A DNA stretch of 64,000 nt, from positions 184,626,071 to 184,690,070 of the forward strand of contig NC_084462.1 in assembly GCF_027409185.1 (NCBI RefSeq), read 5' to 3'. Each line of letters begins with the position of its first letter. Within the stretch, counting starts at the first letter, position 1. Shown here piece after piece: positions 53,391 through 64,000 of the stretch. Position numbers and translations under genes: made by a program. The notes below the pieces were generated by a model. That model did not search any database. It was not told where the DNA came from and saw nothing but the letters and a program-made list of their open reading frames with translations. The DNA is from Cynocephalus volans. Taxonomy: Eukaryota; Chordata; Mammalia; Dermoptera; Cynocephalidae.

Positions 53391-56300
53391 GAGAATTCAT
53401 CACTACTAGATGAGCCTTGCAAGAAATAATTAAGGGTGTACCACTACTAGAAATGAAAAGATGATAATTAGTATGATGAAAACATGAAAAACTGCAAAAC
53501 TCACCTGTACAGGAAAATTAATAATTCAAACTCAGAACACCTCAATGTAATGGTGCTATGTAAATCCTTTAATCCTCAAATATGAAAGTTTAAATTTAAA
53601 ATGGTCAAAACCCAGCAGCTATAATTGGTGGGAAAAGAACAAACAATATATATAAATGTAAATTAAGGCAACAAAAATATAATTTGTGTGTGTGTGTGCA
53701 TGTATTTGTGCATGTGCATGAATTTCACACTAATTTGTGCAACCAAAGTTAAGTTTCTATGGCTTAATATAGTTTATTATAGCCAACAGACTTTTTATGT
53801 TAGCCCCAAGGTAACTATGAAAAAAGAAAATGCAACAGTTACACAAATGAGAAAGAGAAAGAAAACAAAGCTTAGCAGTTCAGAAAACCACCAATCCACA
53901 GAGGCAAATAACAACAAGAATAAAAAAGGAACTAAGGATCTATAAAATAACTAAAAAAATTTAACAAAATGGCAGAAATAAATTATCACATATCAGTGAT
54001 AACCTTGATGGAAATGAATTAAACTCTTCAATTAAAACATATAGAATGGCTGAGTAGGTAGAAAAACAAGGCCCAATGATATATTACCAAGTAGGTAGAA
54101 AAACAAGACCCAATCAGTTAGCTGATTCTACAAGAGAATCAGCTAACTATAAAAAGACAAACAGAATGAAAGTTAAAGGCTGGTAAAAGATACTCCATGC
54201 AAATGGAAACCACAAGTGAGCAGGAGTAGCCATACTTATATCAGATAAAATAGACTGAAAATCAAAAAGTATAAAAAGAGACAAAGAAAGTTATTACATA
54301 ATGATAAAGGAATCAGTTCAATGGGAGGATATAACAGCTGTTAATGTATGTGCAGCACCCATACCCGGAGCACACAGATATATAAAGCACACATTAGTAA
54401 GCCTAAGGGGAGAAATAAATTGCCAATTCAACAATAGTAGGGGACTTCAACACCCTGCTTTCAAAAATGGACAGATCATCTAGACAAAAAATAAGCAAAG
54501 AAACATCTGACTTAAACAGCACCATAGACCAAATGGACCAGATAGACTGAACAGCAGCAGTGTAAACAGTCTTCTCAACTGCACATGGATCATTCTCCAA
54601 GATAGATCATAGGTTAGCCACAAAAGAAGTCTACACAAATTCAAAAAGATAGAGATTGCAGTGGATTGAATTGAGTCCTCCCAAAACTCACTGAAGCTTG
54701 AATTGTGTCCCCCAAGTTTTATGTATTAGAAAAGTATCCCCCATTGTGACTGTTAAGAGGGTGGGAATCCTATTATGGTAATTGAAAGGTGGAGTTTTGA
54801 AGAGGTGATTGGATTGTAGGACCTTGCAGGAGTGAATGGATTAATAATGGTGGTCAGGGGCGTGGTTCTGAGGGCTTTAAAAAGAGAGTGAATGAGGAGG
54901 TTACTCTCTCTTCTCTCTCTGCTCTACCATTTTTGCACTGTGATACCCTGATGTCACTGAAGTCACGAACAAAAAAGGCTTTCACCAGATGTGTTCCCTG
55001 GACTTTGGACTTCCCAGCCTCTGAAACTGTAAGCAATAAAATTTGTTTTATTTAAATCACCCAGTTCTGTGTATTTTGTTATAAGCAACAGAAATGGACT
55101 AATACAGAGATCATATCAAGTATCTTTTCTGACCACAATGATATAAAACTAGAAATTAACAACAGGAAAATTTTCAGAAACTTTACAGATACATGGAAAT
55201 GAAACAGCATGTTCCTAAGCAGCCAATAGGTTAATGAAGAAATTAGATGAGAAATTTAAAAATTCCTTGAGACAAATGAGAATGGAGACACATCATAAAA
55301 AAACCTACATAGCCAAAGCAAGTCTAAGAGAAAAGTTTATAATAAGAAATTCCTATATTAAAAATGAAGGAAAATTTCTAATAAACAACCTAATGATGCA
55401 CCTAAAAATGTAGAAAAGCAGAAAACTAAGCCTAGAATTGGCAGAAGGAAAGACATAATAAATCTCAGAGCAGAAATAAATGAAATAGAAACCGAGAAAG
55501 CAATTGAAACTACTGGTGAAAGGAAGAGTTGGTTTTTTGAAAAGAGAAACTAAATTGACCCACCATTAGCTAGACTAACCAAGAAAAAAATAGAAAAGAC
55601 TCAAATAAATAACAGATATAAAAAGGAGACATTACCACTGATACCATAGAAATACGAAAGATCATGAGAGACTATTATGAACAACTATATGCCAACAAAT
55701 TTGATAACATAGAAGAAATAAATAAATTCCTAGACAAACACAATATACTACAATTAAATTATGAAGAAATAGAAAATCTGAATAGACCAACAAGTGAGAA
55801 AATTGTATCAGTAATAAAATGCTTTGCATTAAGAAAAGCCTGGGAACTGATGCCTTCACTGCTGAATTCTACCAAATACTTAAAGAACTAATACTAATTC
55901 TCTTCAGAGTATTTGAAAAAATTGAGGAGGAATACCTGGCAACTCATTTTATGAGGCTACTACTACTCTGATTCCGAAACTGGACACATCAAAAAAAGAA
56001 AATTACAGGCCAATATCCCTGATACAGATGGAAAAATTCTCAACAAGATACTTGTAACTGAATCAACAGCACATTAAAAACACTACTCACTACTATCAAG
56101 TGGGACTTATCCCAGGGATGCAAGGATGGTTTAACATATGCAAATCAACAAACGTGATACACCACATCAACAGAGCAAAAGAGAAAAACCGTATGATTAT
56201 TTCAACTGACACAGAAAAAACACTTGACAAAATTCAACATTTATTCATGATAAAAACTCTTAACAAAGTACGCATTGAAGATATGTGCCTCAATACTATA

Positions 56301-57375
56301 AAGGCCATATGTAACAAACCCACAGCTAACATACTGAATGGGGAAAAGCTGAAAGCTTTCCCTCTTAGATCAGGAACAAGACAAGGTTGCCCACTTTTAC
56401 CACTTCTGTTCAACATAGTACTGGAAGTCCTAGACAGATCAGTTAGACAAGAGAAAGAAATAAAAGTCACCAAAATTGGAAAGGAAGAAGTCATACTGTC
56501 CCTGTTGGCAGATGACATGATCTTATATCTAGAAAACCCGAAAGACTCCACCAAAAAACTGTTAGAACTAATAAATGAATTCAGCAAAGTTGCAGGATAT
56601 AAAACCAACATACAAAAGTCAATAGCACTTCTATATACTAGTAGCAAACTATCTGAAAAAGAAATCAAGAACACAATTCCTTTTATTCCAACTACAAAAA
56701 AATTAGATACATAGGAATAAACTTCACCAAGGAGGTGAAAGAACTCTACATTGAAAACTACAAGACTCTGAGGAAAGAAATTTAAGAGGATATAAATAAA
56801 TGGAAAGATATTCCATGTTCATGGAGTAGAAGAATTAATATTTTTAAAATGACCATTGTGCCCAAAGGGATCTACAGATTTAATGCAATTCCTATCAAAA
56901 TACCAATGACTTCTTAACTGACGTAGAAACAGCCATCCTAAAACTCATATGGAACCAAAAAAGACCCTGATATTCAAAGCAATCCTGGGAAACATGAACA
57001 AAGCTGGAGACATCATACTATCTGACTTCAAATTATGCTACGAAGAGATAGTAACCAAACTGTATGATACGGGCGTAGACAAAGACATGTAGATCAACGG
57101 AACAGAATAGAGTGGCCGGACATAAATTCACACACTTATAGCCAACTGATCTTGGACAAACATGCCAGGAATACATACTGAGAAAAAGACAGTCTCTTCC
57201 ATAGTTTGGGCTGGGAAAACTGGATACCCACATGCAGAAGAGTGAGATGAGACCCCTTTCTCTCACCATATACAAAAATCAACTCAGAATGGATTAAATA
57301 TTTAAATGTAAAACCTGAAACTAGGAAATTACTAGAAGAAAATATAGGGGAAATATGACTGGGCCAAAAATTTTT
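53390..57375 (+). mobile_element. L1 LINE, sense: ORF1/ORF2 remnant with broken reverse transcriptase
   Basis: Runs from HAL1/L1-like text at 53390 through the endonuclease region (54000-54650) to reverse transcriptase. The longest frame, 56100-56714, encodes RT with [18 protein letters not shown] and the catalytic box read as [10 protein letters not shown], followed by [20 protein letters not shown]. Many stops and shifts disrupt the rest. An LTR sits at 54657-55106. The L1 is cut at about 57375 and continues at about 58790. Confidence 0.85.
54657..55106 (+). mobile_element. Solo MaLR-type LTR inside L1, with 5-bp target duplication
   Basis: 450 bp, with ends TG...CA (tgcagtggattgaattgag ... 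aatggactaataca). It is flanked by the perfect 5-bp repeat GAGAT at 54652-54656 and 55107-55111. L1 ORF2 text resumes exactly after it. It has a poly(A)-like 'gcaataaaatttg' near its end. It is related to the LTR at 37100-37493. Confidence 0.9.
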
Positions 57376-57725
57376 ATCTTAATTTATTTTTATTTATTTA
57401 TTTTTTTAAAATTTATAAACAATAAAAATTTATTTCTCACAGTTGTGGAGGCTGGGAATTACAAGATCAAGGCACCAGCAGGTTTGGTGGTGTCTGGTGA
57501 GGTCTCAGTCTCCACTTCCGAGATGGTGTCTTGAATGTTACATCCTCTGGAGGGGACAGACTCTGCATCTTCACATAGCAGAGGGACAGAAGAGGGGGAA
57601 GCAGCTCTCTGCAGCCTCTTCTATAAGGTCATTATTCCCATCCATGACAGCAGAGCCCTGATGGCCCAATCACCTCCCAAGGCCTTCACCTCTTGATACA
57701 CATACATTCAAACCATAGCAATTAG
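57376..57725 (-). mobile_element. MaLR-type LTR (MST-like), antisense, nested in L1
   Basis: Starts after a T-rich run (57376-57408) and reads 'aaatttatttctcacagttg', 'tgtctggtgaggtctcag' and ends near 'cattcaaaccatagca'. It splits the surrounding L1. Confidence 0.65.
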
Positions 57726-57729
57726 CATA

Positions 57730-58785
57730 TTCAGAGCATTTTTTCTCCCATGTCTCTCTTTTCTTATAGTACTGCTGAATACATCTGACAAACACCTTTA
57801 AACAATGTTTAGACATAGACTGGATTTTTTCTTTTACTGGAGGCAGAGAAAAATGGAAAACCGACCCTTAGTTAGAAAATAACAAGAACACAAGGCTATC
57901 CTGAGGACTTAAAAATCAAAATAAAATAAATCGTTCAACTTCTTCCTATTTTTTATGAGAAAACATTTTTTTCAATATTAGTAGCATATAAATTGTTACA
58001 AATGGTACTTATTCTTTATGTCCCTTGTCCAATCTCTCCCCATCCCCCTTCCTCCCCCTCCCCCCTCTAATCACCCTAGATTTCTTCTCTCCTTCTGAAA
58101 GAATAATGGTTACTCTGTTGATTTGCTGCCCAAACGATCTGTCCAATGCTGAGAGGTGTGGTCAGGTCCCCCAATACTATCATAGAGCAGATGCTTCTTC
58201 TGTCACTCTGACATGGGCTCTGTGGAGAGAGATATTCTCCTTTCTTTATCTCTGATGGTGACTCTCCTTGTGTCAACTCACTCCAGTGGTTGGTGACCAT
58301 CTGCATGGTGGTTGTGGCATTTAACCACCTTCACAGCAGCCATGGTTATCATGGTGGCTGCGGTGGGCCACCCACACGGAGAAGATATTTTTGGCCTGAT
58401 TCTTGGCACTGGTGGTGTGCCTGGTTGTGGGAGGGGGGGGTCTGGTCCCCAGCTCTATACTCCAGGTCCCTGTGTGGGCCCCAAGGCACTAGCATGGTGA
58501 GCCTTGTTGTGGGAGGGGGGTCCAGTCCCCTTCTCCATGCCCCAGGTCACTGGGTGGGCCCCAAAGTGCTGACACGGTGAGCCTGGTTGTGGGAGGGGTA
58601 TCTGGTCCCTTTCTCCATGCCTTGGGTCCCCGAGTGGGCCCTGAGGTGCTGGCACAGTGTGCCTGGTTGTGGGAGGGGGGTCAAGTCCTCTTCTCCATGG
58701 CCCAGGTCCCTGGGTGGGCCCTGAGGTGCTGGCGTGGTGAGCCTGGTTGTGGGAGGGGGGTTGGGCTGAAAAACTTTAAAGAAGA
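57730..58785 (-). mobile_element. L1-derived element with 80-bp tandem 5' repeats, antisense
   Basis: Read on the minus strand: 80-bp repeats (58765-58419), then GC-rich 5' UTR-like sequence that matches 36720-36930 (gtgggtggcccac..., ttgacacaaggagagtcacc), then a jump at about 58095 to 3' UTR-like text ('gaggggggagggggagg'), and an A-rich region by about 57950. ORF1 and ORF2 are missing, so this looks like an internally deleted L1 derivative. It lies inside the older sense L1. Confidence 0.6.
58419..58765 (-). repeat. 80-bp tandem repeats (4.3 copies)
   Basis: 'gcctggttgtgggagggg' (or gccttgttg...) starts at 58419, 58501, 58581, 58661 and 58741, so the period is 80-82 bp. Each unit also has 'ctccatgccccaggtccctg' or a variant and 'gtgggccctgaggtgctgg'. 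Confidence 0.9.
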
Positions 58786-58789
58786 CTTT

Positions 58790-59430
58790 AAAAGCACAAG
58801 CAATAAAAACAAAAATGGAGAAGGGAAATTACTTCAAACTAAAAAGCTTTTGCACAGCAAAAGAAAATGTTAACAGAGTGAAGAGACAGTCTACGAAATG
58901 GGAGAAAATATTTGCAAACTATACATTTGACAAGAGGTCAAGAGGTTAATAGCAAGAATATATAAAGAACTTAACAGCAAAAAAACAAAAAAGAAGAAAA
59001 AAGAAAAAAGAAAAGGAGACATACAAGTGGCCAACAGGCATATGAAAAAGTGCTCAACATCAGCATTTATCAGGGAAATACAAATCAAAACCACAATGAG
59101 ATACTATCTCACTCTAGTCAGAATGGCTATTATCAAAAAGAGAGGAGAAAACAAGTGCTGTTGAGGATGTGGAGGAAAGGGAACACTTGCACAGTGGTGG
59201 TGGCAGAGTAAACTAGAACAGCCCCTCTAGAAGACAGTATGGAGGATCCTCAAAAAATTAAAAATAGAATTACCATTTGATCCAGATATCCAACTACTGG
59301 GTATATATCTAAAGGAAAAGAAGTCAGTACGTTGAAGAGATGTCCAATCTCCCATGTTTATTTCAGCACAGTTTACAATAGCCAAGATACGGAATCAACC
59401 TAAGGGTCCAACAACGGAAAGAAGGACACA
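58790..59430 (+). mobile_element. L1 ORF2 3' part, sense (continuation of 53390-57375)
   Basis: 'ttacttcaaactaaaaagct' and 'cagtctacgaaatgggagaa' continue the ORF2 C-terminus interrupted at 57375. The 3' UTR-like text 'ctactgggtatatatctaaa' follows. Confidence 0.75.
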
Positions 59431-59790
59431 AAAAAGTGGTAGTTATTGCTCTTTTGCTTCCAGACGTAGGACTCCCTTAAGTTTTTCTTGTAGGGCCAGT
59501 CTAGTGGCGATGAATTCCATCATTTTTGTTTGTCTGGGAAAGAAACTGTTTCTCATTCTTTGAAGGACACCTTTGCTGGGTATAATATTTTTTCAGCTCT
59601 TTAAATATATCATTTTAATCTCTCCTGGCCTGTTAAGTTTCTACTGAGAAATCTGCTGTTAGTCTTATTACCTTAGAGGTGACTTGATGCTTTACTCTTG
59701 CTGTTTTTAGAATTCTCTCTTTATATTTGACTTTTGACAACTTGACTACAGTGTGTCTCAGAGAGGAACTTTTTATTTAAAAAGTATATA
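59430..59790 (-). mobile_element. L1/HAL1 ORF1-like fragment, antisense
   Basis: 'cccttaagtttttcttgtag' and 'ctctcctggcctgttaagtt' are the reverse complement of the text seen in sense at 38075-38340. Confidence 0.6.
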
Positions 59791-62507
59791 TTTTTATGTT
59801 TAATTTTAATTTTAGTTTTTTTTCCCATTGTACATGTTTATGGGGTACAGTTTGCTGTTTTAATGCATGCATACGTTGCATAATGATCTAATCAGAATAG
59901 TCAGCATATCTATCACCTAAACATTTATCATTGTTTTGTGGTTATAACATTCACCATCCTCTTTTCTGGCTATCTCGAAATATACAGTACAATATTATTA
60001 GCTATTGTCCCCCTAGGGTACCAGAACTTATTCTTCCTATCTAAACATAACTTTGTAACTTTCTACCAGTCTACCAGTCTTTCCCCAACTCTCCTCCCTT
60101 TCTCTGCCTCTGGTAATCACTATTATACTCTCTATTTCTCTGTTTTTCCCCCTCTTTTCAATTTATTTTCCTTAATTGACCCATGATAATTGTATACATT
60201 TATGGAGTACAATATGATATTTGGGTACACTCATACTGTGTGCAATGATCACATCAGGGGGCTTAGTATAGCCACCACCTCAAACATTTGTCACGTCTTT
60301 GTGTTGGGAACATTCACCATCATCTCGACTAGTTATTCAGAGATACACAGTACTGTGTTGTTGACTGCAGTCTTCCTATATTACTATGGAGCACTAGATC
60401 ACATTCTTCCTATCTCTCTACTATTTTGTATCCACCGACTACCCTCTCTCCATCCCCTCTTTCCCTTCCCCCCAACCAGTCTCTAGTAACCACTATTCTA
60501 CTCTCTACTTCTATGAGATCAAATTTTTAAGCTTCCACATACGAGTGAGAATGTGTGGTATTTCTTTCTGTGTGCCTGGCTTATTTTACTTAACATAATC
60601 TTCTCCAAGGTCACCCATGTTGCTGAGAATGGTATAACTTATTCTTTTTTATGGCTGAGTAGTATTCCATTATGTATATATAGCACATTTTCCTTATCCA
60701 GTCATCTGTCAATGGACATTTAGGTTGGTTCCATATCCTGGCTATTGTGAACAGAGCTGCAATAAACATGGGAGTGCAGGTGTCCCTTCAGCATGACGAT
60801 CCCCCTTCCTTTGGATATATACCCAGTAGTGGGATTGCTGGATCATACGGTGGTTCTATCTGTAGCTGTCTGAGAAAACTTCATACTGTTTTCCCAAGTG
60901 GCTGTACCATTTTACAATACCACCAACAATGTAAAAGAATTCCCCTTTCTCTGCATCCTGGCCAGCATTCTTTATTTTCTGTCTTTTTGATAATAGCCAT
61001 TCTAACTGGAGTGTGATGATATTTCATTGCGGTTTTAATTTGCATTTCTTTGATTATTAGTGATTTTGAGCATTTTTTCATATGCCTGTTGGCCATTTGT
61101 ATGTCTTCTTTAGAAAAACGTTTATTCATTTCCTTTGACTATTTTCTAATCAGATTATTTCTTGTTTTACTATTGAGTTCTTTGTATATTCTGGATATTA
61201 ATCCCTTGTCAGATACATAATTTGCAAATATTTTCTCCCATTCTGCAGGTTGTTTTTTTCCTCTGTGGATTGTTTCCTTTGATGAGCAGAAGTTTTTTAG
61301 TTCAATGTAAACCCATTTGTTAATTTTTGCTTTTGTACCCTGTGCTTCTGAAGTATTATTCATAAAATCTTTTCCCATACCTCTGTCCGGCAGGGTTTTC
61401 ACTATTTTTCTTTAGGAGTTTTATAGTTTTGGATCTTACACTTGTCTTTAATCCACTTTGAGTTGCTTTTGGTATATGGTGTGAGATAGGGGTCTAGTTT
61501 CATTCTTCTGCATATGAATCTCCAATTTTTCCAGCACCACTTATTGAAGAGACTCTTCATTCCCCAGTGTGTGTTATTGGCTGCTTTGTCAAAAATCATT
61601 TGGCTGTATGTGTGTAGATTTATTTCTGGGTTCTCTATTCTGTTCTATTGGTCTATGTGTCTGTTTTTGTGCCACTACCATGTTGTTTTGATTACTATAG
61701 CATTGTAGTTTATTTTGAAGTCAGGAAGTATGCTACCTCCCATTTTGTTCTTTTTGCCCAGGATTGCTTTGGGTGTTTGGGGTCTCTTATTGTTCCATAT
61801 AAAGTTTTGAATGTTTTTTCTATTTCTATCAAGTATGTCACTGGTAGTTTGACGAGGACTGCATTGAATCTGTAGATTGCTTTGCATAGTATGGGCATTT
61901 TGACAATATTGATTCTTTCAATCCATAATCAGGAGATGTCTTTCTATTTTAAAAATCTTATTTAAATGATTTAATCAGTGCTTTATAGTTTTCATTGTCG
62001 AGATTTTTCACCTAGGATAAATTTATTTTTAGGTATTTTATTTCATTTTATTTTTTTCTATTGTAAATGGGATAGATTTATTGATTTCTTTTTATGCAAG
62101 TTTGTTGTTGGTGAATAGAAATGCTACTGATTTTTATATGTTGATTTTGCATCCTGCAACTTTACTGAATTTGTTTATCAGGTCTAGAAGTGTTTTGGTA
62201 GAGTCTTTAGGTTTCTCTCTATATAAGATCATGTCATCTGCAAACAGGGACAACTTGACTTTCTTGTTTCCAATTTGGATGCCCTTTATTTCTTTCTCTT
62301 GCCTGATTGTTCTGGCTAGGACTTCCAGTAATATGTTGGAAAGAAGTGGTGAGAATGGGCATCCTTGTCTTTTTCCAGTTCTTAGGGGGAAAGCTTTCAG
62401 CTTTTTCCTGTTCAGTATGATGTTATCCGTGGGTTTGTTATATATAGCCTTTATTGTATTAAGATAATTTCCTCCTATACCTAATTTGTTGAGTCTTTAT
62501 CATGAAG
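59790..62507 (-). mobile_element. L1 LINE 3' UTR and ORF2, antisense
   Basis: Opens with L1 3' ends (59800-60540: 'gtttatggggtacagtttgc', and 'tatggagtacaatatgat'). It runs through 'gtggtatttctttctgtg' and ORF2 C-terminal text to reverse transcriptase near 62200-62460. The reverse complement at 62220-62260 encodes the RT active-site region. It is interrupted by the LTR at 62514 and continues after it. Confidence 0.85.
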
Positions 62508-62513
62508 GGATGT

Positions 62514-63059
62514 TGTTGGGGTGCTCTCTCGGTCAGCCAGGCCCGGGCTCTGGATTTCCCTGGCCGTGGCCACCCAGTGATCCCGGGCAGACTCCCTATC
62601 CCCCCAGGCAGGACCAGATAAGTTGCCCTCTGCAGTGTAAGCCAAAGAAGGATCCCCGAAGGTGGGTGAGTGCACCGCCTGCCTATTCAGCCCGCAAAGG
62701 AACACTCAGATGTGGCCGGGGTTCCATCAAGCAGTTCCATTTATTGTCTTTTAAGCACTTGTATTTATATCTAAGCAAGTGGGGATTTCCACACTGAGAG
62801 CCAATCACTGGAAAGGTCACATGTGCATGCGCCTTACTTTCCTACCTTAGCCTACTGATCACGCACTGATCACGAGTGCGGAAAAGCGCAACTACCAATA
62901 AAAATTTTTGCGGAACTAAAAGTGACGTTCTCCCTTTGCTTCCTCTAAGCGCCATCTTGTGTGGACCATGTGGGTGGGGAACTTAAACAGCCGCCATTTG
63001 GTGTGGCCTCCTTTCACCCTAGCAATTGCTATGGCAAGTGGAGCGGTTGCAGCCCAACA
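62514..63059 (-). mobile_element. Solo LTR, probable class II (ERVK-like), with 6-bp target duplication
   Basis: 546 bp, ends TGTTGGG...CCCAACA. It is flanked by the perfect 6-bp repeat GGATGT (62508-62513 and 63060-63065). On the minus strand TATAAATA (near 62772-62765) is followed about 25 bp on by AATAAA (near 62744-62739), the usual promoter and poly(A) spacing. This sets the orientation. A 6-bp duplication fits class II elements. Confidence 0.88.
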
Positions 63060-63065
63060 GGATGT

Positions 63066-64000
63066 TGAATTTTATCAAATGCTTTTTCTGCAACTATCGA
63101 GATGATCATATGGTTTTCTTTCATTTTGTTGATGGTGTGTATTACATTAATTGAATTGCATATGTTGAACCATCCTTGTATACCTGGTATAAATCACACT
63201 TGGGCATCATGTAAATCTTCTTGATGTGCTGTTGTATTCAATTTGTACTATTTTATGGAGGATTTTTGCATATGTTTTCATTAGGGATACTGGTCTATAG
63301 TTTCCTTTTTTTTATTGTTGTGTTCTTACATTGTTTTGGCATCTGGGTAATACTGGCCTTGTAGTATGAGTTTGTAAGAATTCTGTCCACTTCTATTTTT
63401 TGAAATAGTTTACAAATTATTGGTATTAGTTTTTCTTTAAATGTTTGGTAGAATTCAGCAGTAAAGCTATCTGGTCTTGGACTTTTCTTTGTTGGGAGAC
63501 TTTTTATTACTAATTCAATTTTATTACTTGTTATTGGCTGATTTATGTTTTCTATTTCTTTTTGATTCTGTCTTGGTAGGTAATAGTGCCCAGGAATTTA
63601 TCTATTTCCTCTCAATTTTCATATTTCTTGGTGTATAGTTGTTCATAACAGTCTCTGATGATCCTTTGTATTTCCATGCTATCTTTTGTAATGTTTCCAT
63701 TTGCATTTCTGATTTTATTTATTTGGATGTTTTCTCTTTTATTCTTGGTTAGTCTTGCTAGTGTTTTGTCAATTTTATTTATCATTTTAAAGATCATCTT
63801 TTGGTTTGATCTTTTGTGTTATACTTTTAGTCTCATTTTCATTTTCATATATTTCGGTTCTGATTTTTATTATCTCTTTTCTTCTGCTTATTTTGGGTTC
63901 AGTTTATTCCTGATTTTCTAGTTCTTTGAGGTGCATTTTAAGGCGGTTTATTTAAAATCTTTCTTTTCCTTTTCTTTTTCTTTTTAAAAAAATTTTGATG
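63066..64000 (-). mobile_element. L1 LINE ORF2, antisense (continuation, runs off the window)
   Basis: Continues 'tgaattttatcaaatgctttt' directly from the text before the LTR. Minus-strand ORF2 N-terminal RT text ('cagtctctgatgatccttt') runs on to the window end. Confidence 0.8.

Noticed and set aside
56100-56714. A functional reverse transcriptase gene
   Set aside because: It is an L1 ORF2 fragment bounded by stops and frameshifts, with the rest of ORF2 broken.

Overview
The window is mammalian germline DNA holding the 3' half of an immunoglobulin heavy-chain constant-region locus. All coding exons lie on the minus strand, so the transcriptional order is right to left: IGHG (about 47.7-44.2 kb), IGHE (21.4-17.1 kb), IGHA (8.7-5.0 kb). 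No bacterial-type genes, RNA genes or CRISPR arrays are visible. Genus cannot be settled from memory. A dimeric SINE derived from tRNA-Ile at 36.3 kb, with a related monomer at 52.0 kb, points away from primates, rodents and carnivores. It fits lineages with tRNA-Ile SINEs, such as colugos; a bat lineage is the alternative I cannot exclude. Only one IGHG is present here; IGHM, IGHD and any other IGHG would lie beyond the right edge.

Each constant gene has the standard layout, read from right to left: germline (I) promoter and exon, repetitive switch region, CH exons with a secretory stop and poly(A) signal, then membrane exon(s) with their own poly(A) signal. IGHA has CH1-CH3 and one M exon, with the 3.1-kb S-alpha (9.5-12.6 kb) upstream and an I-alpha TGF-beta response module at 13.22-13.26 kb. 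IGHE has CH1-CH4, M1 and M2, with the 2-kb S-epsilon (22.5-24.5 kb) upstream and an I-epsilon promoter module (C/EBP, STAT6, NF-kB) at 25.16-25.21 kb. IGHG has CH1, hinge, CH2, CH3, M1 and M2, with a differently built S-gamma (about 49.3-50.1 kb). Exon boundaries come from AG/GT sites, conserved phase 1 between CH exons and exon lengths. Every boundary closes in frame except IGHG M2, which is one base short and hits an early stop.

Downstream of IGHA (1-4.3 kb) is the start of the 3' regulatory side of the locus. It holds an old L1 3' end, CT-rich sequence and a 1.4-kb array of 20-bp tandem repeats. The IGHE-IGHG interval is swollen by mobile DNA: MaLR-type LTRs, an ERVL-like LTR carrying a TATC expansion, and a degenerate 9.5-kb endogenous retrovirus (33.5-43.0 kb). 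The retrovirus is itself invaded by L1, an LTR and the SINE, and its 3' LTR ends about 50 bp from the IGHG membrane poly(A) signal. From 51.3 kb to the right end the window is almost solid nested L1 with inserted LTRs, one SINE and an L1-derived element carrying 80-bp tandem repeats.

I see no entirely new kind of system. The most noteworthy points are the frameshifted IgG membrane tail exon, the cysteine-rich IgA hinge, unusual residues at the IgG FcRn-facing surface, and the 80-bp-repeat L1 derivative.
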